A DNA stretch of 64,000 nucleotides, taken from assembly GCA_001692895.1 (NCBI GenBank), contig KV748178.1, forward strand, positions 1,102,536 to 1,166,535. The letters run 5' to 3'. Both the position numbers and the translations under genes were made by a program. Positions 37,741 through 49,299 of the stretch are shown one piece after another (the first letter of the stretch is position 1; the number at the start of each line of letters is the position of its first letter). The notes beneath the pieces are model-generated. The model had not been told where the DNA came from. It did no database searches and saw nothing but the letters and a program-made list of their open reading frames with translations. This DNA comes from Cenococcum geophilum 1.58. Taxonomy: Eukaryota; Ascomycota; Dothideomycetes; Gloniales; Gloniaceae.

Positions 37741-37811
37741 TTTATTTTAAGGATAGGGAGTTTTAAAGGGTTGGAAGTTGTTAGGGGACAACAACTTAAG
37801 TAGGGGAGGTA

Positions 37812-38066
37812 TATAGTGGGGTAAATTAGCCTACTAGATTTAATATCTAGATTAAGCATAGTCTAGGGGGTATATAGGCCTTCTATAGATATATAGATTT
37901 GTCTATAGCCCTAGAGTTTTTAATAACTCGGATAGGCACGACGGACACATAATACACTCTTTTCTTCTCTTTTTACTAACTGCTTTCTTACTGATTTCTA
38001 CTACGGCCGACCGATAGACCTACAGCACCATAACTTCTTGTTTAGAGAGAGACTTTCCCTCCTACA
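37812..38066 (+). mobile_element. 3' LTR of the 21514-38066 gypsy element
   Basis: Partner of 21514-21768, same length. It is preceded by a purine-rich tract (aagtaggggaggt) that would prime plus-strand synthesis. Followed by ctac, matching the bases before the 5' LTR. Confidence 0.9.
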
Positions 38067-38797
38067 CTACTAAACTATATAACGTAGAATCTATAACTAT
38101 TAGCTTCTAAATTATTTTAAAAATATAAATAAGAGATACTAGTTTTACCTCCTACTATAAAATAAGGTTAGGTGTTGTTAAAAGGTATTTTATAATCCTA
38201 GTAAAGCGGTAAGCTAAAATTCTATATGGGATTCCCTCCCCCTTGATTTGCAGTAATAAGTATAGTAGGTATTTTATCCAATATATAGTTTTAGAGCCTA
38301 AAAGCGGTTGGAAAAAAGAATACTAGGGAGAGTAGTAATATATATATTATAAAAGTTAGTCTTAGAATATAGCAGTAGAAGATAGTATTTACCTCTAATA
38401 TAAACGTAAACACGGTACCTTAAGAAGCAGTTACTACCTAAAATTTAATAAATAAGTTAACCGGGTCTCTAGTAATACTAATCCATTACTATAACCTAAC
38501 TTACTATAAGGGATGCGCTTATTAATATATTATAAATAAGCCGCTGCAATCTAATTTACTAAAACGGAAGTACTATTAACTTACTTTAGTACTTAACGCT
38601 AGCTTATATATTAAAGAACGACAAATAATATATCTAAACTCCTGTATATATTATATAGTATTAAATAATAGAGCTAAAGCGTATCCCTAGATTGGAAAAG
38701 GGCGAGAAATAACTAGCCTTCTTATATATACCGTGCCCTATTAGCGCCGCCTATATTGCCTTAGTAGTAATATAATCGCAGCTGTAAAGGCTAGTAT
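38067..38797. other. Old target sequence between two LTR elements
   Basis: Continues the sequence interrupted at 21513 and is itself interrupted at 38797, resuming at 46883. The + strand is moderately open at about 38150-38790, so it may be part of the decayed coding region that follows the second element. No domain recognised. Confidence 0.45.
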
Positions 38798-39115
38798 TGT
38801 AAGGAACTAGGAGTTCCTAAGGTTAATATAGTAGAAAAAGACTTAACTCGGCATAATTAGTTAATGGAGGATACTGTTTATATTTTACACAGCACAAATA
38901 GCTATCCCCCTACTAGAGTAGCTACTTATAGTTTTATTTAGCGCCGTCTAGTTAGGACTTTACTAGATTAAGGCAAAGCCTTTAATTAGTCTAATTTTAT
39001 CTATAGCTTAGACTAGATATACCTTGTTATCCTAACTTAGGTCTACTTAGGCTCTATATAAGGCGGTAAATTCTCCTCTACTTTAATTATTACTAAATCG
39101 TTACTGTTTATAATA
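38798..39115 (-). mobile_element. 3' LTR of the chromovirus relic
   Basis: On the minus strand it ends GTTCCTTACA and is preceded by a polypurine tract, aaggggggatt. By eye about 32 of 318 positions differ from the 5' LTR, all of them transitions, with no gap. Confidence 0.92.
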
Positions 39116-39549
39116 AATCCCCCCTTCCTACGGATTTTAACCCTAAAATCTTTAATATAGCTCTTTAGAAATTAAGCTTTCTTAGCTAAGAGACTAGGGA
39201 CTAGTGGCTTAGCACTCTCTTATCAGATAGTTCCAGAATTTAAATCTTTAATCTCTTTAGTTATTCTTTTATTAATCTTAGTAACTTATTCTCGGATTTC
39301 GTCCTGCTTTTAGTCCAATTAATTTCTCTCTAGCTCTTTATAAGCTCTTTTAGCCCTTACTAATAATTCTACTAACACTTCTAATCCTTATAGTCCTAAA
39401 TATTCTAACTAACTTTAATTAGCGATAGTCTGCTTTTTTTTTAGTTTTTTCTCTCTTCTTTATCTAGGACCTACTTGCCTAAGTCTATTATCCTTTAGCC
39501 CAATATAGTAGTAATAGGAGAGAGTTATACCCAAATCTATAATAATATA

Positions 39550-41060
39550 TTAAAATGGACCCTAACGACTAATGATTGCTATAATTGTTTCTTTAAGTTT
39601 CTAAAGTGGCTTAAACGGTTCCAGAATAAGGAGGTCTAACGGTCTAATATAGTCTGTTTTGTCTCTACTACGGCCAGTCTTAATACGGCCTAGTTTATTT
39701 CCAATTTTTGCTGTTATAGATGCTTTAGAGATAGTTTGCTTTATTACGGCTAGGTCAGTTCTTATTAAATCTAAATTATACCTTTTTAGTTAAGTGTCGC
39801 TTTTATTAAACTAACTGATCCTATAGACCCCTAAATACTTATTTAACTAATCTATTAAATTTTAGAAGCTCGCTTAGGACCTAATCTTAGCTATTAACTA
39901 AGGAAATGCGGACTAAATTAAGACTCTTTAAGGTAACGTAGATGGTGCTTATATAGTTTTAATAAAGGCGCTTTATATATAAGTGATTTCTTCTAACCCT
40001 TTTAGTTTCCTATTAACCCTAATAGCTACCATATTCTTAAAAATAATAATCTTATGGCCTATATAGGCACTTATTACTTTAATAGGTCTAGTAAGGAACT
40101 TCTATATTATAATCGCTTTATTAGGGCCGCTTTAGCTAAATATAGCGTTACTAAGGCATCTTCTGGCTCTATTACCTTTGGTGCCTTATTTACTACTCCT
40201 ACGCCCTATCTACCCTTATTTAGTAGCAAACGGCGCTATAAGGCTATACCTAAACGCAAGTAGGTTAAAATTAACCTTAATTCTTCCGAAGAGGACCTTC
40301 TTAGAGTTAACGAGGTAATTATAACTAAGGTGCCCTATTTTAGCACTATAAAGATCTATTCTAGCCCTTTAGCTAGATTTGGCTCTACTACTACTAAAAA
40401 GTCTTATACTGTCTCTTTTAACCCTATTACTCCTACTAAGCCTAGTAAGCTAACCTCTGCTCTATAGAGGGATATTCTAGCTCTTATTCCGTCCTTTCTA
40501 TAAAAATTAGCCCTAACTTCTCCTAATAGGGTCCTATCTATCCGGTTAAATAGTATATTTAATTTACTAAAATGGAACTCGGAACGTCTCTAGGAAGCTC
40601 TTACCACTATAGGTCTTCTTAGTATTTTTTAGTTATTCTTAATACTAATTAGTCTATTTTAAGTGTAATATACTCTAGCTATTTCTACTAAGGTTATTAT
40701 AGAGCTTAATAGTTATATTAACCTTCTTTAGCGCCTTTCTTATAACGTTAAGGACCTAGGGGCCTAGCTTAATTTTCTTAAAGGGAGTATAACCAGTATT
40801 AACACCACTTTACGCTGTATTGCCGACCGTTTTAATAATATAAAGCTTATTAGTAGCACTCTAACCCCTATAGCCCCTCCTACGCCTTATGCTAATCCCC
40901 TTAGCTATCTTAAGCTAGTTAGTAGCAATATAACTTCTTCTAATACTTTAGGGAATCTAAAGCGTAATTCTACTGCTAATATAGCTTATTCTTCTTTAGT
41001 TAGGGACGATTTAGCTAATAGCTCTAGTTTAGCGGGATTTAGTACTAGCGCTTAGTAAGT
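39550..41060 (+). other. Antisense coding-like region inside the chromovirus relic
   Basis: Between the chromodomain and the 3' LTR the + strand, opposite to gag and pol, reads far more openly than the minus strand. It includes a 69-codon open stretch at 40054-40263 and long serine-, threonine-, proline- and leucine-rich parts to about 41060. I recognise no domain. It may be an extra gene in antisense orientation, as is known for some plant Ty3/gypsy lineages, or a captured host fragment. At 39130-39450 the minus strand looks lysine- and glutamate-rich (coiled-coil-like), so strand use may change within the block. Broken. Confidence 0.5.
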
Positions 41061-44000
41061 GGTCCTTTCTTAACCTTTTTAGCTAGGTTAATATCTTATA
41101 AGTTTCTTTTAGGCAGCGGCCTTCTTTAGTTTAGTTTCTTTTATTATATTTAGGTTAGTTAGCAAAAAATAGTAATAGGTTAACCCTTTTCTTTTATACT
41201 TCTTACCTAGGTAGGTATAGACTGGCTCTTTTAGCTATAGGTTACTATTAGTATTCCCTAGACCAAATTCTACTTTATTAGTTCCAATTTGTTTCTAATT
41301 ATATTGTTTTCCTAGTTAGACTAACTAAGTCCTCTTATAGTCTTACTAAAACCTATAAAACCCTATTTGGGGGAAAATTAGGAAAGAGTTACCGTTTAGC
41401 GCCCTTCCTCTTTTTAGGAGCTATTCTGGTTTATTATGGTTCTTACTTTTAAGGTCTAAGTTATAGGTAGTTTATAGCCTATTTTGTCCTAAAGTGCGCC
41501 TATAAGCTCTTATTGTGGTTTTTAATAAGCTTTCGGCTAGTTCCTATATATTGCCGTTTAGACTATATCCTTTTTAACGCACTTAGTACTTTATAATTCC
41601 ATTTTCGTCTTCTATCTAGCCTAGAATAGCCTTAATATACCATTGTTCTAATTTGGGTATATCTATAAAATAAGGCATAGGCTATTGTCTTTTACTATCC
41701 ACATCTAGTATATATTTTTCTAAGAGGGACACATGGAACATATTATAGATATTCCAATTTTTTAGTAATTTAAGCTAATATGCCTGCGTATTAATTACCT
41801 TTGTAACCTTAAAGGGTCTAAAGTTCTTATAATTTAGCTTTTTCTTAGGTCTACTTATTTGTATATACTTACTTACTAGCTATACATAGTCTCCTTCCTT
41901 AAATTCTATAGGTCTATGACCTATATTATAGTATTTTACTTAAAATTCTTAAGCCTTAACTAATGATTGCCTTAAATTATTGTAAATTATCTTTAATTTA
42001 TTGGCTAATTCTTCGGTATACTTTAATACACTACCTCTATAGGCTTTTTTTAGACCCTTACCTTTAAATAGCGTTCTAGCCTCGTTTGCCTAAAATAGAG
42101 TTATTCCTATAGAGGCGTGGATTAAGTTATTATAAGTAAACTCCGCCGTAGTAAAGAGACTAGCTTAGTTTATCTGTTTAAAGTTATAAAATGCCCTAAG
42201 GTACTACTCTATGGTTTAATTTTACCTTTTTATCTACCTATTTATTTAAGGGTGGAACGCAGTAAATAAGTTTTACTTAATTCCTAAATGGAAGTATAGC
42301 AAAGACTAAAATTTAGAGGTTAGAATTAGTCCTTAGTTTAATATAATAAACTATAGAACTCTATATAGTCTAATTATCTCTTTTATAAGTAGGTTTGCTA
42401 GATCTTAGGCCTTTAAGTCCCCTCTTATAGGGATATAGTAGGCCATTTTTATAAATTAGTCCACTATTACTAGAACTACGTTATACTAGACACCTATATA
42501 CTCGCTTAAAGGTAGTTCTATAATAAAATTAAGTATAATATCTTCTTAGGGGCCTCTTAGGACTAGTAGGGGGTATAGTACCCTATATGGTTAGTATCTT
42601 AACGGCTTAATCCGGCTATAGGTATAGCAGCCTTAGATCTAATCTTTAACGTATTATCTTACTTCTGGCTAGTAGTATTAATATTAAACTAGTTTTAATA
42701 TTTTTATTATACCGAAATATCCTACTAGCTTGCTATTATAGCAACGCTATATTACCTTAAGCCGTAATTTCCTACTTAGGATATATAGCCTTCCTTAGTA
42801 GCGGAGTACACAATTATTATCCTTCTAATCTTTTAGCTAGATTAGGACGGTATAATTACTCTAACTCCGGCTGCCCTATTAGCCCTCCTTCTTCTTTACT
42901 TTATTTAATTACGCCTAAATCTTTTAGGCTATTAAATTAGTAAATAAGGCTTTCTTTACCTCTTCTAGGAGTAAGTCTTCTAAGGTATATACCGTTTTAG
43001 ACTCTTCTGCTACTATCCTAGCCAGTTTAGTCCATAGTGCTTAGTATTGCGCACTACCTATACTAGTACGGCCTAATCGGCCTATAATTACTCCTATTAA
43101 CAGCTGGCCGCCTACTCTATAGTATTAGCTTATATTAAGCTATAATTAAAGACTTTAAAGAATCGGATTTAGTTCTCTATTAGTAAGGGGGATAGTTTAG
43201 TTTATCTTCTTATAATCCGGTCGCTGTAATAGGGCGTCCACTAAGTTACTTACGCCTTTTTAGTATATAATGCGAAAATTAAAGATGGCTAGCTATTCGG
43301 CCCATCTTACTTATCTCTGTAATAGCTTTTTTGTCGTTATAAAAGGCCGTAAATTAGTGTAATTGGTCAGCAATTCGACCTAATGTTGCGCCCCTTCTAA
43401 ATAGTGTCTCTAGTGCTTAAAACTGGCCACTATTATTAGTAACTCCGCATTATACGTATTATAGTTACGTTCTACAGCAATTAGCTTTCTTAAAAAAAAT
43501 ACCACTAGATACTATTATAGCTTCCTATTAGGCCCTAGAGCTTACTAGCTTAATATACCTAAGATTATAAATCTAAAAGCGTCCGTCTTAATCCTTATTG
43601 GCATCCCTAGCCTAAAATAGATTAATAGGGGGGCCGATTTAAACTTCTTTTTTAATAGTTTAAACGCCTCTAACGCTTTTAGGTCTAGTTTAAGTTATTT
43701 TAACTCTTCTTATCTCTATTTCCAGCCTCCTTTAGCCGCGCCGCAACTATATTTAGTTACTTTATTTAAGGGTGCTGTAATACGGGAGACGCCCTTAATA
43801 AAACGGCGGTAATAATTAGCGAATCTAATAAAGATTCTTACCTCTCGTATACTCTTAGGCATAGGCTATTCCTTAATAGTTTGGACCTATTTAGGCTCTA
43901 TTATTACGCTATTCTAGATTACTATAAACCCTAAAAAATTTACACTATCCTTATAAAAGTCACATTTGGATAGTTTAGCGTATAATTTATGTGCTTAAAG

Positions 44001-46559
44001 TCTCTCTAAGACCTCCCCTATATAGGCCTTATAATCTTCTACCCTCTTAAAGAAGATTAGGATATTATTAAGGTATATAATATAGGTTACATCTAATAGG
44101 TCTAATAGGGCGCTATTAATATACCCTTAAAAGGTGCTAGGGGCATTACTTAGTCCAAATAGAACTATAGTATATTTAAAAAGCCTATATCTGGTCCTAA
44201 ACGCTATTTTCTATATATCGCCCTCTTTAATTCTAATGCGATAATACGTATCTCTTAAATCTAATTTAGTGTAGCGGGATACCCTATATAACTAGTCTAA
44301 GGATTCTTAAACTAGGGGGAGTGGGTACTAATTCTTTTTAGTAATTGCGTTTAACCCTCTATAGTCTATATAGAGGCATAAGCCTCTATCCTTCTTTTTA
44401 ATAAAGAGGATTAGAGTACTAGCGGGAGATTATAACTTACGGATCTACCCGCGTTGTAGATTCTTGTCTAGATACTCCCTTAAAACCTTTAGTTCGGCTT
44501 CTAAAAGGTTATATAGTAGACTAAATAGGGGTTATTTGCCTTTTATTAACTTAATTACTAGCTTATATAAACCGTGGTCCAGTAATAACCTAGCTTCTTT
44601 CTTATTAAATACGTTTATATAGTCCTTATAGGCTTCCGGCAGAGTATCTACCAGCCCTTTAAGTACTGTAATAGTTATATGCATAATAAAAAGATCTAAG
44701 TCCGTATGTTATAGACTTGCTATAAAGGATCTTAGTCCTTCTATTATAATCTTTTAGTATTTCTTATTCCCTTTAGCCCTTTAGAGCTGTAGAGTCTTCT
44801 ATATAAAGCTTAGAATTAGGTCCTATTTAGATAATTAAGGCATGCCTAGGACTATATTAAATCCGGCTACCTTTCCTATAAGAAAGGAGTTTACTTCGCC
44901 TTACTTTAATCTAAATAAGTTAGTAACCTTATATAGTATACTAGCCGTTCCGTATATAGCTAGAGGTTAGTAGTTTAGGGTCTTATACCCTCCTAGCCTC
45001 TATTTATTATAATTTAGTCTATTACGTATTAGTAGGGATAGGGTAACAATATTAGCTTTTACTCTATAATTAATAGGGACATAGACCAATATATCGCCCT
45101 TTAGGCCTCTTACGCTTACTATAACTTAAATTAATAAGCTACCTAGGCCTCTTTATCTACTAGAGTTACAGGCTTCTTCTTATTACTCCTTTATATATAA
45201 CCTTACCTATAACGTATAGAGCTATTACGTTGTGGGGTTTACTTTTTTTTGTTTCTTCTTTAGCTTGCGGTAATTCCTGGTAATATAGCCTAGTTAGTTA
45301 TAGTTATAACATCTTAAACTAGATTAGTTACTCTTTAGCTTCCCTTCCTTATTAGGTTTAGGCTAATCTTCTTTAAACTAATCTTTTTAGGATAATAATA
45401 GACCTAATCGTTGTTATTAATTCTAGTATGTTCTTAAGTTATTTATAGTACTCTAAGACATTTTTATTAAGTTCTTTATTTCTAAGAGTGCTTATTTTTA
45501 GGCCGATTTAAATAATTCGCGCTTTATATCCCTATATACTTCTTTAGCATCTAGTTCTATTTTAGATAAATTATAGTATTCTACCCCCGGGACGTAAAAT
45601 AGCCTCTTTTATATTTTGTCTAATAGGGCCGCTTTAAACTCTAGGATTTATATTTCCTTGTCTTATATATCTAGCTCTCTCTATTATAAACGGAAGTATT
45701 AGAATAGGTCTAATAGGGTCCGGTTTCCTTATATTGCTCTCTTAATTCTAGTAAAGGTATTAGCCTTACGCTTCTATTCTGTCCCAAGCAATAACAATAT
45801 ATACTATTTTATTCTTTTCTAGGTTTGTTCTGTAACGGGCTATATAGCCTTTATATTATTCTATCTTTCCTACTAGGTATCCCCTAAATGCTTATATATA
45901 AATTCGGTCTGCTATAATTCTATTTTAAATATATATAGGACACAAATAAAGAACTTCTTATAGTCTTTCTTCCATTTATCCTATTTATGTCTCCCCTTAC
46001 CTATAAGCTTTATTAGTGGCTATAGTTTAGGTAATTATGATTATAATGTAGCGCCCCTAATAGGTATATTAATCTCTCTTAGGTCCGGTAGGGTAGGGGT
46101 TAATATAGTTAAGGATCTTACTACTGTTCTTCTATCCTCTTCTAGTGGTTATTAATATTCCTTTAGTTCTTGCCTTATTTATAATAATATCTGCCGTTTC
46201 TTAGTAAGCTCTAGCTATAGTTATATAGCTACTAGCGTATCGTCCAGACTTTAGTTTTCTGCCTTTAATTAGGCCAGTTTTCCTCCTTATATAACTCTTT
46301 AGGGTTCTTATTTAAGGTTACCCTCGCCCTATTTAGTTAAGATTAACTTATTTTATTTTTCTACCTCTAATCCTTTATTATTAGAGTTTTCTAGATCCGG
46401 TTAGATCGTATTAGATACCAATTAGGAGTTTAATAATCCCGCTACCGCATTTTATTTATTCTTTTTTATTTGCGGTCAGTTCGCGCCTAATATTATATTG
46501 CGTAGTTAGAGGTTTATCTTCGTCCGAGGACCTTATAGTACTATAGAGAGCTATTCGCG

Positions 46560-46877
46560 TATAAGGAACTGGGAGTTCCTAAGGTTAATATAGTAGAAAA
46601 AGGCTTAACTTAGCATAATTGGTTAATAGAGGATACTGTCTGTATTTTACACAGCACAAATAGCTATCCCCTTACTAGAGTAGCTACTCGTGGTTTTATC
46701 TAGCGCCGTCTAGTTAGGACTTTATTAGATTAAGGTAAAGCCTCTAATCGGTCTAATTCTATTTATAGCTCGGACTAGATATACCTTGTTATCCTAACTT
46801 AGGTCCACTTAGGCTCCGTATAAGGCGGTAAGTCCTCCTCTACTCCAATTATTACTAAATCGTCACTGTTTGTAATA
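46560..46877 (-). mobile_element. 5' LTR of the chromovirus relic
   Basis: Same length as its partner at 38798-39115. It starts tattaca on the minus strand, compatible with a TG start altered by a transition. It is followed outward by agtat, the target duplication. Confidence 0.92.
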
Positions 46878-47459
46878 AGTATCCTAGCGATTATACTAAG
46901 ACTAACCCTAATACTCTTAGCCTTTACTATATAACTCTGTAAAGAATTACTAAATAGAGTGCCGTTATTTAGCACTTGTATTTGCGTAGTAGTAGAAGCG
47001 GTGTAATATTTATTATTAGAGGAAATAATAGTACGGAAAGAAGTAACTAGCGTACTAGGTTTATTTAAGATCTATAAGCTTATTTAAGCTCCAGAGTAGT
47101 TTTTACCTATAGTTATACTTAATAGAATAATTTCTAAAGTTAATACAGAAAAGATACTAAGAAGTTTAGCACTTAAGGACCCTAAACCTATTATTAAGGT
47201 AGCTAGTATAAAATTTATCGTACTGCTTTAGTCTATTTAGTCCTGTCTAGTTAAACCTAGTAGTAAAACCGCAGCTATTTCTTTAGCTGGAATTGCGGAA
47301 CTTAAGGAAACTAAGAAACTAGGAGTGGTGTCTAAAGTGCTTAAAAATCGTCTAAGTGACTATAGCGTTATTGGGGAAGTTAGAAATATCCATATAAGCG
47401 TATATATAGTAGCTATAACTTTTATAATATAAAAAGAGATAGAGGTAAAAATAGAGGCT

Positions 47460-47795
47460 GTGGGATCTAGAGATATATATGGAAGTCCGATAGCAAAGCT
47501 TATAGAATTTAAGATAGATATAGTATTAGTTAGAACTAAAATAGATATAGTACTAGTAAGAATTAAGATAGATATAATGCTATTAGAAACCAAGGAAGAT
47601 ATAACGCTAGTAGGAATTAAAATAAATATAGTGCTAGTGGGAACCGGAGTAGATATAATACTAGTAAAAACTAAAATTAATATAGTGCTGGTAAGAACCG
47701 AGATGGTTTTAGTGCTAATAGGAACTAAAATAAGTATATTACGAGTTAGAACTAAGATGGCTATAGTACTAGTAGAAACTAAAATAGATGCGTAG
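47460..47795 (+). repeat. 27-base coding-type repeat, about ten units
   Basis: From about 47515 units of 27 bases follow the pattern gatatagtnctagtnagaac with aaaata after it. In the + frame each unit gives nine residues on the theme IDIVLVRTK. This is the longest open frame of the window (111 codons, no stop), which reflects the low stop potential of the repeat, not a live gene. Units differ mainly by transitions; the open frame on the opposite strand at 47360-47593 is its shadow. Confidence 0.85.
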
Positions 47796-48140
47796 TTTAT
47801 AAAATTTAAGATAGATATAGTATAATTAAACGTAAAAGTACTGCTAGCTATTATAAGGCCCTCCCTATTTATAGGCCGTGTTAATAAAAAAGAAAGTAGC
47901 TATATGGATTTAGAAAGGGTGGTTAAAATACTTAAATATTTGTTTAAACTTGGAATTAAACTTGTAGACTAGAAAGCCCCACTAAGGGAATCTAAAGAAG
48001 TGTATATTGACTTAGATATTTAGCTTAAATCTAATATAAATAGCAGTACTATAGAGCGTAATAGTCCGTTAGAGGGTTGCGTAATAGTTTTAACCGTCCC
48101 TAGGGAGTTAACGGATCTTAAAGTTAGATCCGTTGTAATG

Positions 48141-48876
48141 CTTATAAGAGAGGTTTAGGGATTAGCTTTGGTATAAGCTATAATAGCGCTTTAAGGTTCT
48201 ATAGGGCTATTACTCTTTAAGGAAATCAGAAGACTATTTAAAGTTTAAACACTATTTAAAATTTCTATAGTAGTTATAGTTGCCCCTACGGAATTAATAA
48301 ATATTAAAGTTAAGTTATTTCTAGTCCTTATAAGAGAGAGCTAGGATAAGGCTTTAGTATAAGTTATACTAAGGCTTTAAGAGAGGATAAAGCTAGTGCC
48401 CTTTAAGAGAATTAAAAAGCTTTCTAAACGTAATAATCCGTTTAGATTTACTATAGTTATTACTATCTATTAGAGGTTAGTAGGTGTTAGAGTTATATCT
48501 ATCCTAGTACCTGTAAGAGAAAGCTAAGATTTAACCTTAATATAAATTGTAATATTACTCTAAGGCCCTATAAGACTAGTAGTTATAGAGAGGACTAAAT
48601 AGCTCTTTAAAAGTAGAGGTCTATATATATTTATAATCATTATTACTGTTAATAGCAAGGTAGTAGATACTAAACTTAAGTCTATTTTAGTGCTTATACG
48701 AGAATAATAGGGTCCAACATTAGAAGAGGTTGTGATGGTTTAAGGCCTTATAAGGCTAGTGCTCTTAGAAAGGATAGAAGAGCTTTAAAAATCTATAGAA
48801 CTATTTAATAAGCTAATAATAGTGCGAACGCCATCTTTAGAAGTTAACTTGTTAGTCTAAGTTTCTTAGGTTATAG
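48141..48876 (+). repeat. Tandem 61-62 codon repeat, four units
   Basis: The marker ctnntaagagag recurs at 48141, 48327, 48510 and 48693, giving spacings of 186, 183 and 183, all multiples of three. Within units the + strand suggests a hydrophobic, valine- and leucine-rich theme with a marker residue run like VLIRES followed later by an LQG-like and an RIK-like part. The unit keeps its codon phase although it is riddled with stops, so it evolved as protein before decaying. No known domain matched from memory. Confidence 0.7.
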
Positions 48877-49299
48877 TCTATGCCGAAAAATAAGTAGCGA
48901 AGTCGCTAGGTAGTGTTAAAGATGTTCTTTTTATAGTAGTATTTTGCTACCTAGGATCCTATACAACTATTATAGCCGCGGATAATACCGCTTTAACGTT
49001 ATTATAACCTAAGAAGAAGTAGAAGACCTATAATAAGATTTATTGCTATCTTTATACTTACTAATATAAGGAAAGTTATAGGTACATTACTTGTTTTCTA
49101 GGTGTTAATACCGCTTACTAAATAATATTAGCGTGTACTTTATTGTCACCCTTAATAGTAGGTATAAAGTTAAGGGATTTACTAAATAGGAAAGGGTTTA
49201 CTAACTTTATTATTAATATAATCGCCTATTATATATTTAGTTATTATAATACCACTTTATAACTATTAACTTAAGATAGGTATCTACTACTTCTATACC

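Larger units (their letters stand above)
21514..38066 (+). mobile_element. Ty3/gypsy retrotransposon relic with a nested insertion and an extra region after pol
   Basis: Two 255-base LTRs (21514-21768 and 37812-38066) frame it. Both start TATAG and the right one ends CTACA, so the original ends were most likely TGTAG and CTACA. The bases ctac flank both ends (21510-21513, 38067-38070), a likely target duplication of 4-5 bases. A second gypsy element (22069-28000) sits inside. The + strand body after it shows gag (about 28430-28950), aspartic protease (about 30390-30830), reverse transcriptase (about 31600-32250), ribonuclease H (about 32450-32880) and integrase (about 33240-34200). A further 3.2 kb lies before the polypurine tract at about 37790-37811. 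It has a full outline but is thoroughly broken, with many dozens of breaks. Confidence 0.9.
38798..46877 (-). mobile_element. Chromovirus (Ty3/gypsy with chromodomain) relic, minus strand
   Basis: Two LTRs of exactly 318 bases (38798-39115 and 46560-46877) and a perfect five-base target duplication, agtat, at 38793-38797 and 46878-46882. On the minus strand from the right: gag (about 45330-46500), CCHC zinc knuckle (about 45270-45320), protease (about 44700-45130), reverse transcriptase (about 43850-44500), ribonuclease H (about 43280-43600), integrase zinc-binding part (about 42590-42700), integrase core (about 42150-42560) and a chromodomain trace at its end (about 41500-41640). Chromodomains of this group are known to bind histone marks and steer insertion into heterochromatin. 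A further 2.2 kb lies before the 3' LTR. Whole in outline, broken at dozens of places. Confidence 0.93.

Noticed and set aside
40054-40263. 69-codon open frame on the + strand
   Set aside because: Not a free-standing gene; it belongs to the antisense block inside the chromovirus relic.
47360-47593. 77-codon open frame on the minus strand
   Set aside because: Shadow of the 27-base repeat, whose units lack stops in several frames on both strands.
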